Positions 11,892 to 19,869 of a stretch of DNA of 20,155 nucleotides are shown here, piece by piece. The notes below the pieces were generated by a model. That model did not search any database and had not been told where the DNA came from. It saw nothing but the letters and a program-made list of their open reading frames with translations. The DNA is from a virus, in IMG/VR virus record IMGVR_UViG_3300033992_000650, positions 1-20,155 of that record, one strand, 5' to 3'. The position numbers and the translations under genes were made by a program. How positions within the stretch are numbered: the first letter of the stretch is position 1; each line of letters begins with the position of its first letter.

Positions 11892-14690
11892 TTATGGCAT
11901 AATAGAGTATGCTTGCATCTGCTTGATGGTTGGTTCGTTGTTACGAATTCGAATATCATCATTGAAATTGTTTGTGGTGTTGCTAATCTTGTTCTGCACA
12001 TTTGCAGTGTTGTTTGTGTTACCACCTGTAGCCGTGGGCATATTACGAGCCTCGTTCAATCCGTTCTGTTCTGCTGTGGCTTGAGCAACCATTCTACCCA
12101 CAGTTGTGTTTGCGGTAGCAGGATTCGTAACCTTCCCTTCCACTGTAGTACTGCTTGATGCACCACCTTCTGCCGCTGTCCCCGTTGCACTTGTAGCAGC
12201 AGCAGTAATTGCGTTTTCTGCTTCTTTCCCTGTTTTCTGATCTTCGGTTCCGCCTACTTCAATCAGAGAACCAACACCAGGAATGGAAGCCACCATGTCG
12301 TAGATACCCTTGCCGCCAATTTGGTCTGCAAGCATTTCTGCTAATTTTCCACCAACCCATCCTCCACCAAGAGTTCCTACTAAGGTTCCAATTCCTGGAA
12401 CGGGTATGAGTGTTCCTAGTGCACCACCACCAATAGTTCCGAGTGCTTGACCAAGAGTTCCAACAATAGATCGACCTATTTTTTCTTTCTTTTCATCTAC
12501 TGATAGTTCAGGATCACTTTTAATAGATGCAATATCTACAGCCCCCATTACTGTTGATATAACGGCACCAAGACCAGGAAAACTAACAATGCTCTTCGCA
12601 ACCTTTCCTGCATTTTTTCCAATAAAGGAACTTAATCCTTTCACTGGATTCATGCTGCTTAGTGCTGATCCTGCTTTTGCTGCAAGGTTGCTAAAGAATC
12701 CACCACCAGTACTAGCAACACCTGATGCTGCTTGACCTGCTCCACCAAGAGCACTTTTTCCTAGATTCATTGCTCCACCAACAGCACTCTTTCCTAGATT
12801 CATTGCTCCACCAACAGCACTCTTTCCTAGATTCATTGCTCCCTTAGCAACACCTGATGCTGCTTGACCTACTTTACCGATAGTACTCTTTCCTAGATTC
12901 ATTGCTCCCTTGGCAACATCAGTATTTGCAATACTACTGATAGCACTCTTGCTTAGATTTGCTACTCTACCAACAGCACTCTTGCCTAGATTCAGTGCTC
13001 CCTTGGCAACACCTGATGCCGCTTGACCTGCTCCACCAAGAACACTCTTACCTAAATTCATTGCTCCGCCGAGAACACTCTTACCTAAATTCATTGCTCC
13101 CTTAGCAACACCTGATGCTGCTTGACCTACTTTACCGATAGCACTCTTACCTAAATTCATTGCTCCCTTAGCAACACCTGATGCTGCTTCACTTACTCCA
13201 CTAACAGCACTCTTGCCTAGATTCAGTGCTCCCTTGGTAACACCTGATGCTGCTTCACTTACTCCACTAACAGCACTCTTGCCTAGATTCAGTGCTCCCT
13301 TGGTAACACCTGATACCGATTTTCCTATTGAGGCAGTATCTTTATACAATGATGTTGTTTTAAATAACTCTAGGGATTTGGCTCCTCCAAATTTAGAAAT
13401 CAATCCGCCAGCACCACGCAGTCCCTTCACTGCCAATCCGCCAGCACCACGAAGTCCCTTCACTGCCAATCCACCAGCACCACGAAGTCCCTTCATTGCT
13501 AGACTTGGAGCACCCAATAGTGCACTACCAATGGATTCTGCACCGCTTGCAATACTAGACATGATGCCTCCACCACCACCCATTCCTCTTAATTTCTCAA
13601 GAAGAGAGGACAACATTCCTCCACCTTTTTTTGCTTCTCCCTTGATAGGCTTTTCTGCACCAAGTCCTTCTAGTTCAGATTCTCTTTTTTGGAGTTCGTC
13701 TGTATCGCTTGTATCGCTTTCTGATGCAAATTTGTTTTGCAGTAGTTTTCGTATTTGAGAAACTTCTTTGAGTAGTTCGCCAAGAGTGGACGAAGTTCCT
13801 GTTTGTGGAGATGCGGTTGAAGATTGTGTTGATGCCGTTCCTGCCAACATACCAGGAATATCGGCAGCAGATGTTCCTCCTATTTCGGCAAAACCTCTTT
13901 TTCCACTAACATTAAGACTTTCTCCACTGCGACCCTTACGGGCAATTTGCTTCTGTAGAGATCCTGTATAGCGTTCGATATCTTCGCGATCTTCTCTTTT
14001 CTTCTTTAAGAATTCGCCAAGCAATCCGCCAACAACAGGAATTTTTGATGCAATTTTTTCGGGAATTGTTTTTCTGAAGTCAGAAGCCTTCTCAGCGAGA
14101 AATGCTTTGAATGATGACTTCTTCTTTAATTGCTTTTCAATAGGAGAAATAATTTCTTCTAATTTTGTAGCAATATCTCCTTGATCACCCTGTGTATTTG
14201 CAGCAAGTTCTCTTATGAATTTAACTTGGGCATAGATGCGTTTGGCTTGATCGTGAGAAGCAGTTAACGCTGATTCTGATATAGTAACTGCTTCTTCCAT
14301 CAATTGATATGCTGCTGCACCAGCAGGATCTTCTTGATTGAATTTATCTCGGTTTGATCTGATGTAATCTTCTACAACAGAACGAACACCCTTCTGTCCT
14401 TTCATTCCCACTACATAATTTTCTAATTCACTACTTTCAAATCCCATCTCGTTTCGTTGTTTTATTAACGATTCAAGTAATCCAATTTGGTTGGCTATTT
14501 CTTTTTCTGATTGGACATCAGTAACAGCAGGGGTACTAGCAACAGCACTAGACGCTTTTGCGCGTGAGGCTCGAACATTACCTACTTTTTGTTCTGGCGG
14601 CAGTGATGCGAATCTGCCATTTTGGCGTGGCTGTCGTGCAGCCAACCCACGGCGAATTTCTGATTCGGTCATTTCTGTTTTTTTAGCCAT
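11892..14690 (-). CDS. Probable tail tape-measure protein
   Basis: A 932-residue protein with AGGGAG 5 nt before its ATG at 14690. The tape measure sets tail length and is ejected ahead of the DNA (T4 gp29, 590 residues). Residues 1-330 are charged and helical. About 360-400 is Gly-rich and hydrophobic. From about 396 come three 11-residue units (GLRGAGGLAVK), then a long array of 11- and 22-residue units (GVAKGAMNLGKSA plus VGQAAS-like linkers) to about residue 660. Next are Gly/Ile-rich hydrophobic segments (GTLGQALGTIGGGALGTLIP) that could insert in membrane, and a Thr/Asn-rich tail. Size, Ala/Gly repeats, hydrophobic segments and the place right after the chaperone-like frameshift locus all fit. 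Similarity to gp29 is not visible by eye. Confidence 0.65.
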   Translation of the reverse strand: MAKKTEMTESEIRRGLAARQPRQNGRFASLPPEQKVGNVRASRAKASSAVASTPAVTDVQSEKEIANQIGLLESLIKQRNEMGFESSELENYVVGMKGQKGVRSVVEDYIRSNRDKFNQEDPAGAAAYQLMEEAVTISESALTASHDQAKRIYAQVKFIRELAANTQGDQGDIATKLEEIISPIEKQLKKKSSFKAFLAEKASDFRKTIPEKIASKIPVVGGLLGEFLKKKREDREDIERYTGSLQKQIARKGRSGESLNVSGKRGFAEIGGTSAADIPGMLAGTASTQSSTASPQTGTSSTLGELLKEVSQIRKLLQNKFASESDTSDTDELQKRESELEGLGAEKPIKGEAKKGGGMLSSLLEKLRGMGGGGGIMSSIASGAESIGSALLGAPSLAMKGLRGAGGLAVKGLRGAGGLAVKGLRGAGGLISKFGGAKSLELFKTTSLYKDTASIGKSVSGVTKGALNLGKSAVSGVSEAASGVTKGALNLGKSAVSGVSEAASGVAKGAMNLGKSAIGKVGQAASGVAKGAMNLGKSVLGGAMNLGKSVLGGAGQAASGVAKGALNLGKSAVGRVANLSKSAISSIANTDVAKGAMNLGKSTIGKVGQAASGVAKGAMNLGKSAVGGAMNLGKSAVGGAMNLGKSALGGAGQAASGVASTGGGFFSNLAAKAGSALSSMNPVKGLSSFIGKNAGKVAKSIVSFPGLGAVISTVMGAVDIASIKSDPELSVDEKKEKIGRSIVGTLGQALGTIGGGALGTLIPVPGIGTLVGTLGGGWVGGKLAEMLADQIGGKGIYDMVASIPGVGSLIEVGGTEDQKTGKEAENAITAAATSATGTAAEGGASSSTTVEGKVTNPATANTTVGRMVAQATAEQNGLNEARNMPTATGGNTNNTANVQNKISNTTNNFNDDIRIRNNEPTIKQMQAYSIMP
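12733..13315 (-). repeat. 33/66-bp repeat array in the tape-measure gene
   Basis: Degenerate tandem units encoding the 11-residue segment GAMNLGKSAVG or the 22-residue pair GVAKGAMNLGKSAIGKVGQAAS. Exact 33-bp neighbours occur around 12775-12840, and near-identical 66-bp units at about 13160-13310. One irregular stretch (12910-12980) breaks the pattern. Confidence 0.82.
13405..13503 (-). repeat. Three tandem 33-bp repeats
   Basis: Units at 13405-13437, 13438-13470 and 13471-13503 are near-identical and encode G-A-G-G-L-A-V-K-G-L-R. They have the same 11-residue length as the main array but a different sequence. Confidence 0.85.
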
Positions 14691-14719
14691 AGGACTCCCT
14701 CTACATCATTATAAATGGG

Positions 14720-15612
14720 TCACAATGGTTTTCTGCCGCTTGCCTGTTCCTTCTCTTTTTTCAAATGAGAAAGTAGCATTTGTATGTATACCTCTCGTTC
14801 CCAAGGTATCATGTCCTCAATTTCTGCCAATGAGTACTTGTGGTTCTGCATCAGCATGAAATTGAGTTGAAAATACGCCCCCAAATCGTTATGACAGAGG
14901 GCTATTGAAAAAAATCAGATACGCTTTTCAACTCCACCAATACTGTTTCCTGACAGGTGGGACAGGTATATTTGAAAGAGTAGTACAGTTCGGGAATGCT
15001 CTGCATGAATTCCATGATTTGAGCAAACTGATCTGGCAGCATATTGTCAACGAAATCGGACAACTCTTGTGGATCAATGTCGCTGTGCTGATACACCTGA
15101 TCACCCATGATGATTCCGTCCACGCATCGCTTGGCTAGTTCGAATGCAATCTCTACTTCGTCTTTGTTGTAGTCAATATCGTGGATGGACGGATATCGTA
15201 GAATAATAGTTACATCATCTGTAATCTTGATGTTTGGATCCACCGTGGGCTTGGGTGTTTGCTTTACGGTTACTTCATCTAGTTTAATTTTTATATTGAT
15301 TGACTTGGAGCACTTGGTGCAGGTCACTTGTGGCTTGACTTCTTCTCCCACACTCTTCCCACGAATCTGTAGGAATGCGTATTCGGAATCTGCTGCACAA
15401 ATACGGCGAGTATCTAACTGGCTATTGGTGCACGCCAATATGACATTTCGCATTGCCTCGTTAATCTGATTCAGATTCTTGGACTGCAATGCTATAAGAA
15501 GGATCTTTTCCTCCTTTACAACAAAAGGTCTAAACTTTGTGGTTATTCCAGAGACTGGCAAAGTCATGGAATACTGCGGCAGGGTAGAGTTCACTAGATT
15601 CAATCGGGTCAT
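14720..15612 (-). CDS. gp26-like protein extended by -1 frameshift (putative tail assembly chaperone)
   Basis: A predicted 297-residue product: 235 residues in the gp26-like frame to 14908, then 62 residues in the -1 frame ending at TGA 14722-14720. The -1 frame has no start codon with a ribosome binding site. Its sequence is clearly protein-like: a hydrophobic stretch (AYFQLNFMLM), then KYSLAEIEDMIPWEREVYIQ, and a Lys/Glu-rich end. The D-M-I-P-W-E-R-E-V-Y segment resembles the short second domains of phage tail assembly chaperones (and short T4-like frames annotated as gp51). Lambda G/GT and P2 E/E' make the long form by -1 slippage directly before the tape-measure gene, the arrangement here. 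Alternative: a separate ORF from the internal ATG 14857, which lacks a ribosome binding site. Confidence 0.68.
14877..14914 (-). promoter_or_regulatory. Programmed -1 frameshift signal
   Basis: Slippery heptamer T TTT TTT (14914-14908) is in the correct phase (GAT TTT TTT CAA TAG in frame 0). Five nt later a hairpin can form: GCCCTC (14902-14897) with GGGGGC (14882-14877), 6 bp with one G-T and a 14-nt loop. The zero-frame stop is the second codon after the slip. Confidence 0.7.
14902..15612 (-). CDS. 26: gp26-like baseplate hub / tail assembly protein
   Basis: A 236-residue protein of the T4 gp26 family (T4_baseplate type; T4 gp26 is 208). The ATG at 15612 is preceded by AAAGGA. The N-terminal region (LPVSGITTKFRPFVVKEEKILL) and the helix SKNLNQINEAMRNVILACT match the family pattern. 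Two C-x2-C pairs, in QVTCTKCSKSI and KYTCPTCQETV, can form a zinc ribbon that brackets the C-terminal helical domain (DIDYNKDEVEIAFELAKRCV). T4 gp26 is classed as a baseplate hub component. Its position before the tape measure, and the frameshift signal at its end, suggest a tail-assembly-chaperone role instead or in addition. A late-type box lies 27 nt before the start. Confidence 0.8.
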   Translation of the reverse strand: MTRLNLVNSTLPQYSMTLPVSGITTKFRPFVVKEEKILLIALQSKNLNQINEAMRNVILACTNSQLDTRRICAADSEYAFLQIRGKSVGEEVKPQVTCTKCSKSINIKIKLDEVTVKQTPKPTVDPNIKITDDVTIILRYPSIHDIDYNKDEVEIAFELAKRCVDGIIMGDQVYQHSDIDPQELSDFVDNMLPDQFAQIMEFMQSIPELYYSFKYTCPTCQETVLVELKSVSDFFQ

Positions 15613-15638
15613 GGTAATCCTTTAATATAGAGTCATTG

Positions 15639-15646
15639 TATTTATC
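15639..15646 (-). promoter_or_regulatory. T4-late-type promoter box for gp26-like/tape measure
   Basis: GATAAATA on the minus strand, 26 nt before the gp26-like start codon. It overlaps the stop codon of the preceding gene. Confidence 0.45.
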
Positions 15647-16388
15647 ACCGAACTATGCTGTTTGTCTGTAACGCATTTGCTAAATCTGGATCATATATTC
15701 CATTCACGGTTCCGTCAGATCCCACTCTGTAAAATTGTCCAGGAGCGGGTGAGTATATTGCAAATGATTTTTCGGGTGATGGTGGTCCATTTAGAGCAAC
15801 ATCAGCGGGTGAATTTGGTCTGGGTAGTGGTGATGTGTTTGGTTGAACTGTGACAGGAGAGTACTTTCGATAGGCTATAGTGATATCTTGTCGTACAAAT
15901 TCATCGTTCTTGTCGTAGGCTAATTGTATATCTCCAATTGCTTTGGGATAGGCTTCTTCCACCAATACTTGATACTTAACCGCACTTGACCTGTCTAATA
16001 CACTAATGATTAGTGGTGCAGTATATTGATCGTAGTAGTTGAACTTGTAGTTATTCTGACTGCACACCGCGTCCATCCATGCTTCAAAGAATGCTCGTTC
16101 ACGGAGATCGTCCGAAACAATGACAGACATTGTTAGTTCCCCGCTGTACAGTGGTTCATACGGCATATTTCTTGCTGGTCCATAGAATCTGTATGGCGTA
16201 GTAGAAAATCCGCGACCTGGAACGGTTATTGCATCACATCGAACAGCCAACTGTCGTGCGGAGTCGTTGCTTATAGATGTAAATGCAGGTGGATAGTTAA
16301 TCAGTACTTCAAATCTGTTGCTGTACGCAAGACCTGTGGCAAATACACTGCTGAATATCTCATTAATATTTGATGGGACTTGTGACAT
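15645..16388 (-). CDS. 54: Tail-tube-fold protein, gp54-like (tube initiator)
   Basis: A 247-residue protein with GAGG 7 nt before ATG 16388, abutting the previous stop. It belongs to the gp19/gp54 tube fold: YSNRFEVLINYPPAF at the start, AITVPGRGF and YGPARNMPYEPLYSGELTMS in the middle, FFEAWMDAVCS helix, FNYYDQYTAPLIISVL, and AIGDIQLAYDKNDEFVRQDITIAY near residue 190. That last segment aligns by eye with the VGELQLDWDSNNEI end of T4 gp19. T4 gp54 (320 residues) starts tube polymerisation on the gp48 platform; gp19 (163) is the tube itself. Being next to the baseplate genes favours gp54, but a tube subunit cannot be excluded. The last 50 residues are a Pro/Ser-rich extension. Confidence 0.62.
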   Translation of the reverse strand: MSQVPSNINEIFSSVFATGLAYSNRFEVLINYPPAFTSISNDSARQLAVRCDAITVPGRGFSTTPYRFYGPARNMPYEPLYSGELTMSVIVSDDLRERAFFEAWMDAVCSQNNYKFNYYDQYTAPLIISVLDRSSAVKYQVLVEEAYPKAIGDIQLAYDKNDEFVRQDITIAYRKYSPVTVQPNTSPLPRPNSPADVALNGPPSPEKSFAIYSPAPGQFYRVGSDGTVNGIYDPDLANALQTNSIVR

Positions 16389-16976
16389 TTATTTTCCTCG
16401 TATTGCCTTTAGATTTGACTGTCTGTGTATTGTTGGCGCACGGGCTTTAACAAACCGATGCAGTTCTGCGGATACCATGTCTTCCCACATCTCAAACGGA
16501 ACCACAGTTGGTCGTTTCTTCATGCCCTTCCACAAGTACCGCCTATAGCAAGGTTTGAAATACTTGTAGCGTTTGCTGCTATTCAATCGGTCGTAGTCAA
16601 CACGCAATCGGGTTCGCCATTCTTCTTGACTTTTAATGACTGGCAGGTTCCTCATTATGATGTCGAATAGGAATTTACGATTATCCAAATCCAAAAAGTG
16701 TAAATTGACCCCCTCGAATCCTCCCTGATACTGTTCGGTGACCAGCACTAAAGGATACTTATCATAATATTTATTGCTTGCAATGAAAGATTCGCTTATG
16801 GGTTGGTATTTAAAAAATAATAGTTGCCCCTGCATTACTCGGTTGGGAACCGATAGTTTGCCTTCAGTCTGTAGAAGTTTCAAGAAACGGATGTAGGTTT
16901 GATCCGTGGCTCCAAGCGCAGAGGTAGTTTCCTCTATCAGAGTTTGTAGTTCTTCTTGTGCGCTTAGTCTGATCAT
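16389..16976 (-). CDS. Conserved T4-type virion-associated protein, unknown
   Basis: A 195-residue protein. ATG 16976 overlaps the gp4 stop (ATGA); the frame extends further back inside gp4. Order of features: helical N-terminus (LSAQEELQTLIEETTSALG), a beta core containing QGQLLFFKYQPIS, KYYDKYPLVLVTEQY and GGFEGVNLHFLDLDNRKFLF, then a basic helical C-terminus ending KAIRGK. The motif Y-D-x-x-P-L-V-L-V...G-G-F-x-G-x-N-L-H-x-L recurs in T4-like genomes in proteins that I cannot name safely. A DNA-end-protector (gp2) or tail-completion (gp3) role is possible from the gp4 context, since genes 3-2-4 are neighbours in T4. Co-transcribed with gp4 and the tube protein. Confidence 0.55.
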   Translation of the reverse strand: MIRLSAQEELQTLIEETTSALGATDQTYIRFLKLLQTEGKLSVPNRVMQGQLLFFKYQPISESFIASNKYYDKYPLVLVTEQYQGGFEGVNLHFLDLDNRKFLFDIIMRNLPVIKSQEEWRTRLRVDYDRLNSSKRYKYFKPCYRRYLWKGMKKRPTVVPFEMWEDMVSAELHRFVKARAPTIHRQSNLKAIRGK

Positions 16977-17413
16977 GGTTTTTTCTTGAAGAGATCGTCT
17001 TCCGTTAATATTTTGAATTCCCATCCCTTGGCATCAGATACTCGTTTTGCTGCTTCCCACTTGGCTTTATTCACCACCCATGTCTTTACTTCTGTGATAT
17101 ATCCTCTAGTGACTTTGGTTTTCTTCTTGGGTTCGATGCACTGTTTCTTGGGTTTAATCTCTACTAGCCAAGTTTTTATTCCTTCGGGAGTCTTTATCTC
17201 CACCAAAAAGTCTACAAAATAACGGTGTGGTTTGTTGTCTAGCGGACTCATATACGGTATCACAACCTCTTCTGATGACCACCGAAGCACATTTGAACTG
17301 CTGTCGCAGTACTTCATGAACTTTCGTTCCCACATACTACGATAAGTAATCTTTGTGGGATCACCAATGTATTTGGTGCAGTTATCGGGTTTAAAAATAC
17401 CTTTGTATGCCAT
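16973..17413 (-). CDS. 4: Head completion protein gp4 (nuclease-like)
   Basis: A 146-residue protein of the T4 gp4 (gp50/4) family, needed to finish DNA-filled heads before tails join. ATG 17413 is chosen because MAYKGIFKP is the usual family N-terminus; six extra codons to a TTG at 17431 are unlikely. No good ribosome binding site is seen. The family core is clear: ITYRSMWERKFMKYCD, WSSEEVVIPYMSPLD, HRYFVDFLVEI and KTWLVEIKPKKQ. The D (in YFVDF) and E-x-K (in VEIKPKK) match a PD-(D/E)xK-type nuclease site, related to TnsA N-terminal domains. Overlaps the next gene by ATGA and is divergent from gp48. Confidence 0.9.
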   Translation of the reverse strand: MAYKGIFKPDNCTKYIGDPTKITYRSMWERKFMKYCDSSSNVLRWSSEEVVIPYMSPLDNKPHRYFVDFLVEIKTPEGIKTWLVEIKPKKQCIEPKKKTKVTRGYITEVKTWVVNKAKWEAAKRVSDAKGWEFKILTEDDLFKKKP

Positions 17414-17414
17414 A

Positions 17415-17422
17415 CATAAATA
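17415..17422 (+). promoter_or_regulatory. T4-late-type promoter box for gp48-gp53
   Basis: CATAAATA, 31 nt before the gp48 ATG and immediately upstream of the divergent gp4 start codon. The spacing leaves a short leader with AGAGGAA at 17439-17445. Confidence 0.5.
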
Positions 17423-17453
17423 TGTAGCCAACCGCCCAAGAGGAATACTTCAG

Positions 17454-18962
17454 ATGTTAGTACCCAACAAATTTGCCAAAAGTCCCGATGTTGCACTGAC
17501 AAGCACAGGAAAGCCGTTTGTTGCCAGCAATCGCACAGGGCGAATCTCTGATGAATTACGGTCAGAGCAGATTCAGGACGAGATTTCCAAAAGTCTAGAA
17601 GGGTTTACTCCCCTTAAACGCGGTTCACGAACCCGCCCGTCTATTTTAAAATATCCAGTAGAGATTGGATCAGGACAGGTTCCCCATGTCATGCAGTTCA
17701 AGGTGTTTTGGCGGTGGGAGAATAAAGACCTGACGGAAGGACTCAAGGCTGCTCAGGTAGAAACCGAGAAGAAAATAGGAAATCTCAAGACACTTGCTAG
17801 TCTGATTGAAAACGGTCAATGGAACGAAGCGGATGTAATGCGTAGTCCCCTATCAGATGAGGGCATTGCGGCACTACAAGAAGTAATGAACAGCGATAAA
17901 ACGCTTAAAGTTGTTGATCCAAGCATGAACGACAGTATGGCAACCATGCTAAACAACAATCCACAGAGAGCCAAGCAGATTTTGGAAGAGACTATAACTT
18001 CTTATCAAACTCGCCTCACTGATATAAGTTCTGAAATATCCAATGGATCGGGTAAAATTGGTACTGACGAACAAGAACGATTGCAGTTGCAGGGCAGATT
18101 TGGCGAACAAATTGCAGATTCTACTGCGGGTGGTTCTGCTGTTAGTGGTTCTATATTTGGTGCTGCTGTTGGTGGAGTTTTAGGATTTCTTGCTGGTGGA
18201 TTCAAGGGATTGGCAGTGGGAGCAGTTGGAGGAGGTGCAGCAGGTGCTGTAGCAGCAGTAGCGGTTCAGCAAAGCGCAAAGGCATTTGCTAATCAGGCTG
18301 TATACGATCAGATGGTGTCCATCTATCTGCCGTTCTGCACAAAGATAAACAACGAAGACACCTTTCAGTATGAAGATCCTAGCATGGGTATGGCGGGTGG
18401 TCTTTTTGATGCATTGGGAAATCCACTTGCAACCACCGAACAAGCCGCTCAGTTGGCACTAAACAAAGGCGTAGAACTTGTTGGCGGTGGTCAGGCTGGT
18501 GCTGTTGGAACAGGACGAGTGGTTAATCCTCGTCTTGAAAAACTGTTTAAGCAGAAAGACTTTAGAAACTTTAACTTTAGTTGGGAGTTCTATCCCAAGA
18601 CAAAGGATGAAGTAGAGCAAGTACGAAACATCATCGAGACTTTCCGTTATCATGCTCACCCTAGTCGAGAGAATGAACCAGGATCGGATGATTCATCCAA
18701 GGTTCAGGTTATTCTTCGTGTTCCTGGTGAGTTTGAAATTCGTTTCTTGTCTAGTAATCCTAGTCCAAACGCGGCAGGATTTGTTGAGAATGAGTATTTG
18801 CCGTCTATTGGTCGATGCTCGCTGACGGCTATATCGGTTGACTACACACCAAACTCCATATACAGTTCGTTTCAAGACAATTCTCCAACGGCAATTGTAT
18901 TCTCACTTCAGTTCACTGAAATGGGACTTCTTACCCGCGAAGCCATAGATAAGGGTTACTGA
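17454..18962 (+). CDS. 48: Baseplate tail-tube cap gp48 with glycine-zipper insertion
   Basis: A 502-residue protein (T4 gp48 is 364). GAGGAA lies about 8 nt before ATG 17454; the frame runs back into gp4 on the opposite strand. gp48 caps the central hub and starts the tail tube with gp54. Family landmarks: SILKYPVEIGSGQVPHVMQF and KVFWRWEN near residues 60-90; RNFNFSWEFYPKTKDEVEQV, FRYHAHP and the end FTEMGLLTREAIDKGY in the last 140. Residues about 90-220 are helical. Residues about 225-270 are an extremely Gly/Ala-rich hydrophobic block (GAAVGGVLGFLAGGF and AVGAVGGGAAGAVAAVAV) that looks like a membrane-active glycine zipper and is not a feature I know from T4 gp48. Ends in TGATG with gp53. 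Confidence 0.83.
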   Translation: MLVPNKFAKSPDVALTSTGKPFVASNRTGRISDELRSEQIQDEISKSLEGFTPLKRGSRTRPSILKYPVEIGSGQVPHVMQFKVFWRWENKDLTEGLKAAQVETEKKIGNLKTLASLIENGQWNEADVMRSPLSDEGIAALQEVMNSDKTLKVVDPSMNDSMATMLNNNPQRAKQILEETITSYQTRLTDISSEISNGSGKIGTDEQERLQLQGRFGEQIADSTAGGSAVSGSIFGAAVGGVLGFLAGGFKGLAVGAVGGGAAGAVAAVAVQQSAKAFANQAVYDQMVSIYLPFCTKINNEDTFQYEDPSMGMAGGLFDALGNPLATTEQAAQLALNKGVELVGGGQAGAVGTGRVVNPRLEKLFKQKDFRNFNFSWEFYPKTKDEVEQVRNIIETFRYHAHPSRENEPGSDDSSKVQVILRVPGEFEIRFLSSNPSPNAAGFVENEYLPSIGRCSLTAISVDYTPNSIYSSFQDNSPTAIVFSLQFTEMGLLTREAIDKGY

Positions 18963-19867
18963 TGTATTTTGAGAAATTTCCACTACTACAGTATCCTGTT
19001 AAAGACGGAAACAATTTCCGCTATGTGTTTGTGCGGAATCTGTTGCGGCGAGTTGCTCTAAGCGAAGACCTGATGACCTCAGAAGCGGTTTTCATGGAGT
19101 ACAGCATCAAGGACGGAGAACGCCCTGAACACATCGCAGAACGAGTCTACGGCGATCCTGGGTACCATTGGCTGATTCTCCTGACAAACAATATTATTGA
19201 TCCGTATCACGGATGGTATATGTCGGGATCCGCATTGGAAGAGTATATACAGAAAAAATATGGTGGCTATTCTGTTTATATTTCTACCACAAGTAATGCC
19301 TTCTTCTACAATTCTTCAGTTGATAGTGGGGCAACACTTACTCAGGGTGGGAATAGTATGACTATTTTGGAATACTTTCCTGAACTATGCAAACTCACTG
19401 TGAACGGTACATCACCGTCCACTGGTTCTGCCACGATTGGTGTTTCGGGTGGAACCCAATACCCTGTGAAAATTCAGCGAGTTGATCCGTCTTACACAGC
19501 AGTGCATCACTTTGAGATTCCTTATGTTGGTGGTCTGTGTGGCGCAAGCACCGAGTTTACTGTGGATCCACTTAGTCAACAGACTGGAAGTTACTCTGTT
19601 GTGGGTGGAGTGATTGGTCATGTAGATGATGAATATCCGCGTCTAGCGGCAGATGGAAAGGGCTATAGTGCATCAGGAAATGTTGATTTTTACGAAACCT
19701 ACATTGGTAAATATTTGGGTGTTTCTGGTGCGGCTGTGAACACTTATGCGGTATCCAACTACATATACGAAAATACAAAGAACGACGCTCGCCGCACCAT
19801 CAAGGTGCTGCATCCTCGTTTCAAGAAGACTGCCTTGACCGAACTTGAATCTCTCTTGAGGATTTAA
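18962..19867 (+). CDS. 53: Baseplate wedge protein gp53
   Basis: A 301-residue protein (T4 gp53 is 196). Its ATG shares a base with the gp48 stop (TGATG), so translation is coupled. The first 100 residues are the family signature: FEKFPLLQYPV, RNLLRRVALSEDL, EYSIKDGERPEHIAERVYGD and WLILLTNNIIDPYHGW, a LysM-like domain that clamps wedges together in T4. After VYISTTSN comes an inserted beta-rich region of roughly 120 residues (about 105-225). The C-terminus (YENTKNDARRTIKVLHPRF) returns to the family pattern. The inserted domain accounts for the extra length. Confidence 0.88.
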   Translation: MYFEKFPLLQYPVKDGNNFRYVFVRNLLRRVALSEDLMTSEAVFMEYSIKDGERPEHIAERVYGDPGYHWLILLTNNIIDPYHGWYMSGSALEEYIQKKYGGYSVYISTTSNAFFYNSSVDSGATLTQGGNSMTILEYFPELCKLTVNGTSPSTGSATIGVSGGTQYPVKIQRVDPSYTAVHHFEIPYVGGLCGASTEFTVDPLSQQTGSYSVVGGVIGHVDDEYPRLAADGKGYSASGNVDFYETYIGKYLGVSGAAVNTYAVSNYIYENTKNDARRTIKVLHPRFKKTALTELESLLRI

Positions 19868-19869
19868 TC

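Noticed and set aside
12733-13315. Regularly spaced repeats resembling a CRISPR array
   Set aside because: Units are contiguous, degenerate, in frame and coding; there are no unique spacers and no cas genes.
13213-13758. 181-codon plus-strand open frame opposite the tape-measure gene
   Set aside because: Pro/Ala/Ser-rich antisense shadow of the Gly/Ala/Leu repeats; no ribosome binding site and it mirrors the repeat period.
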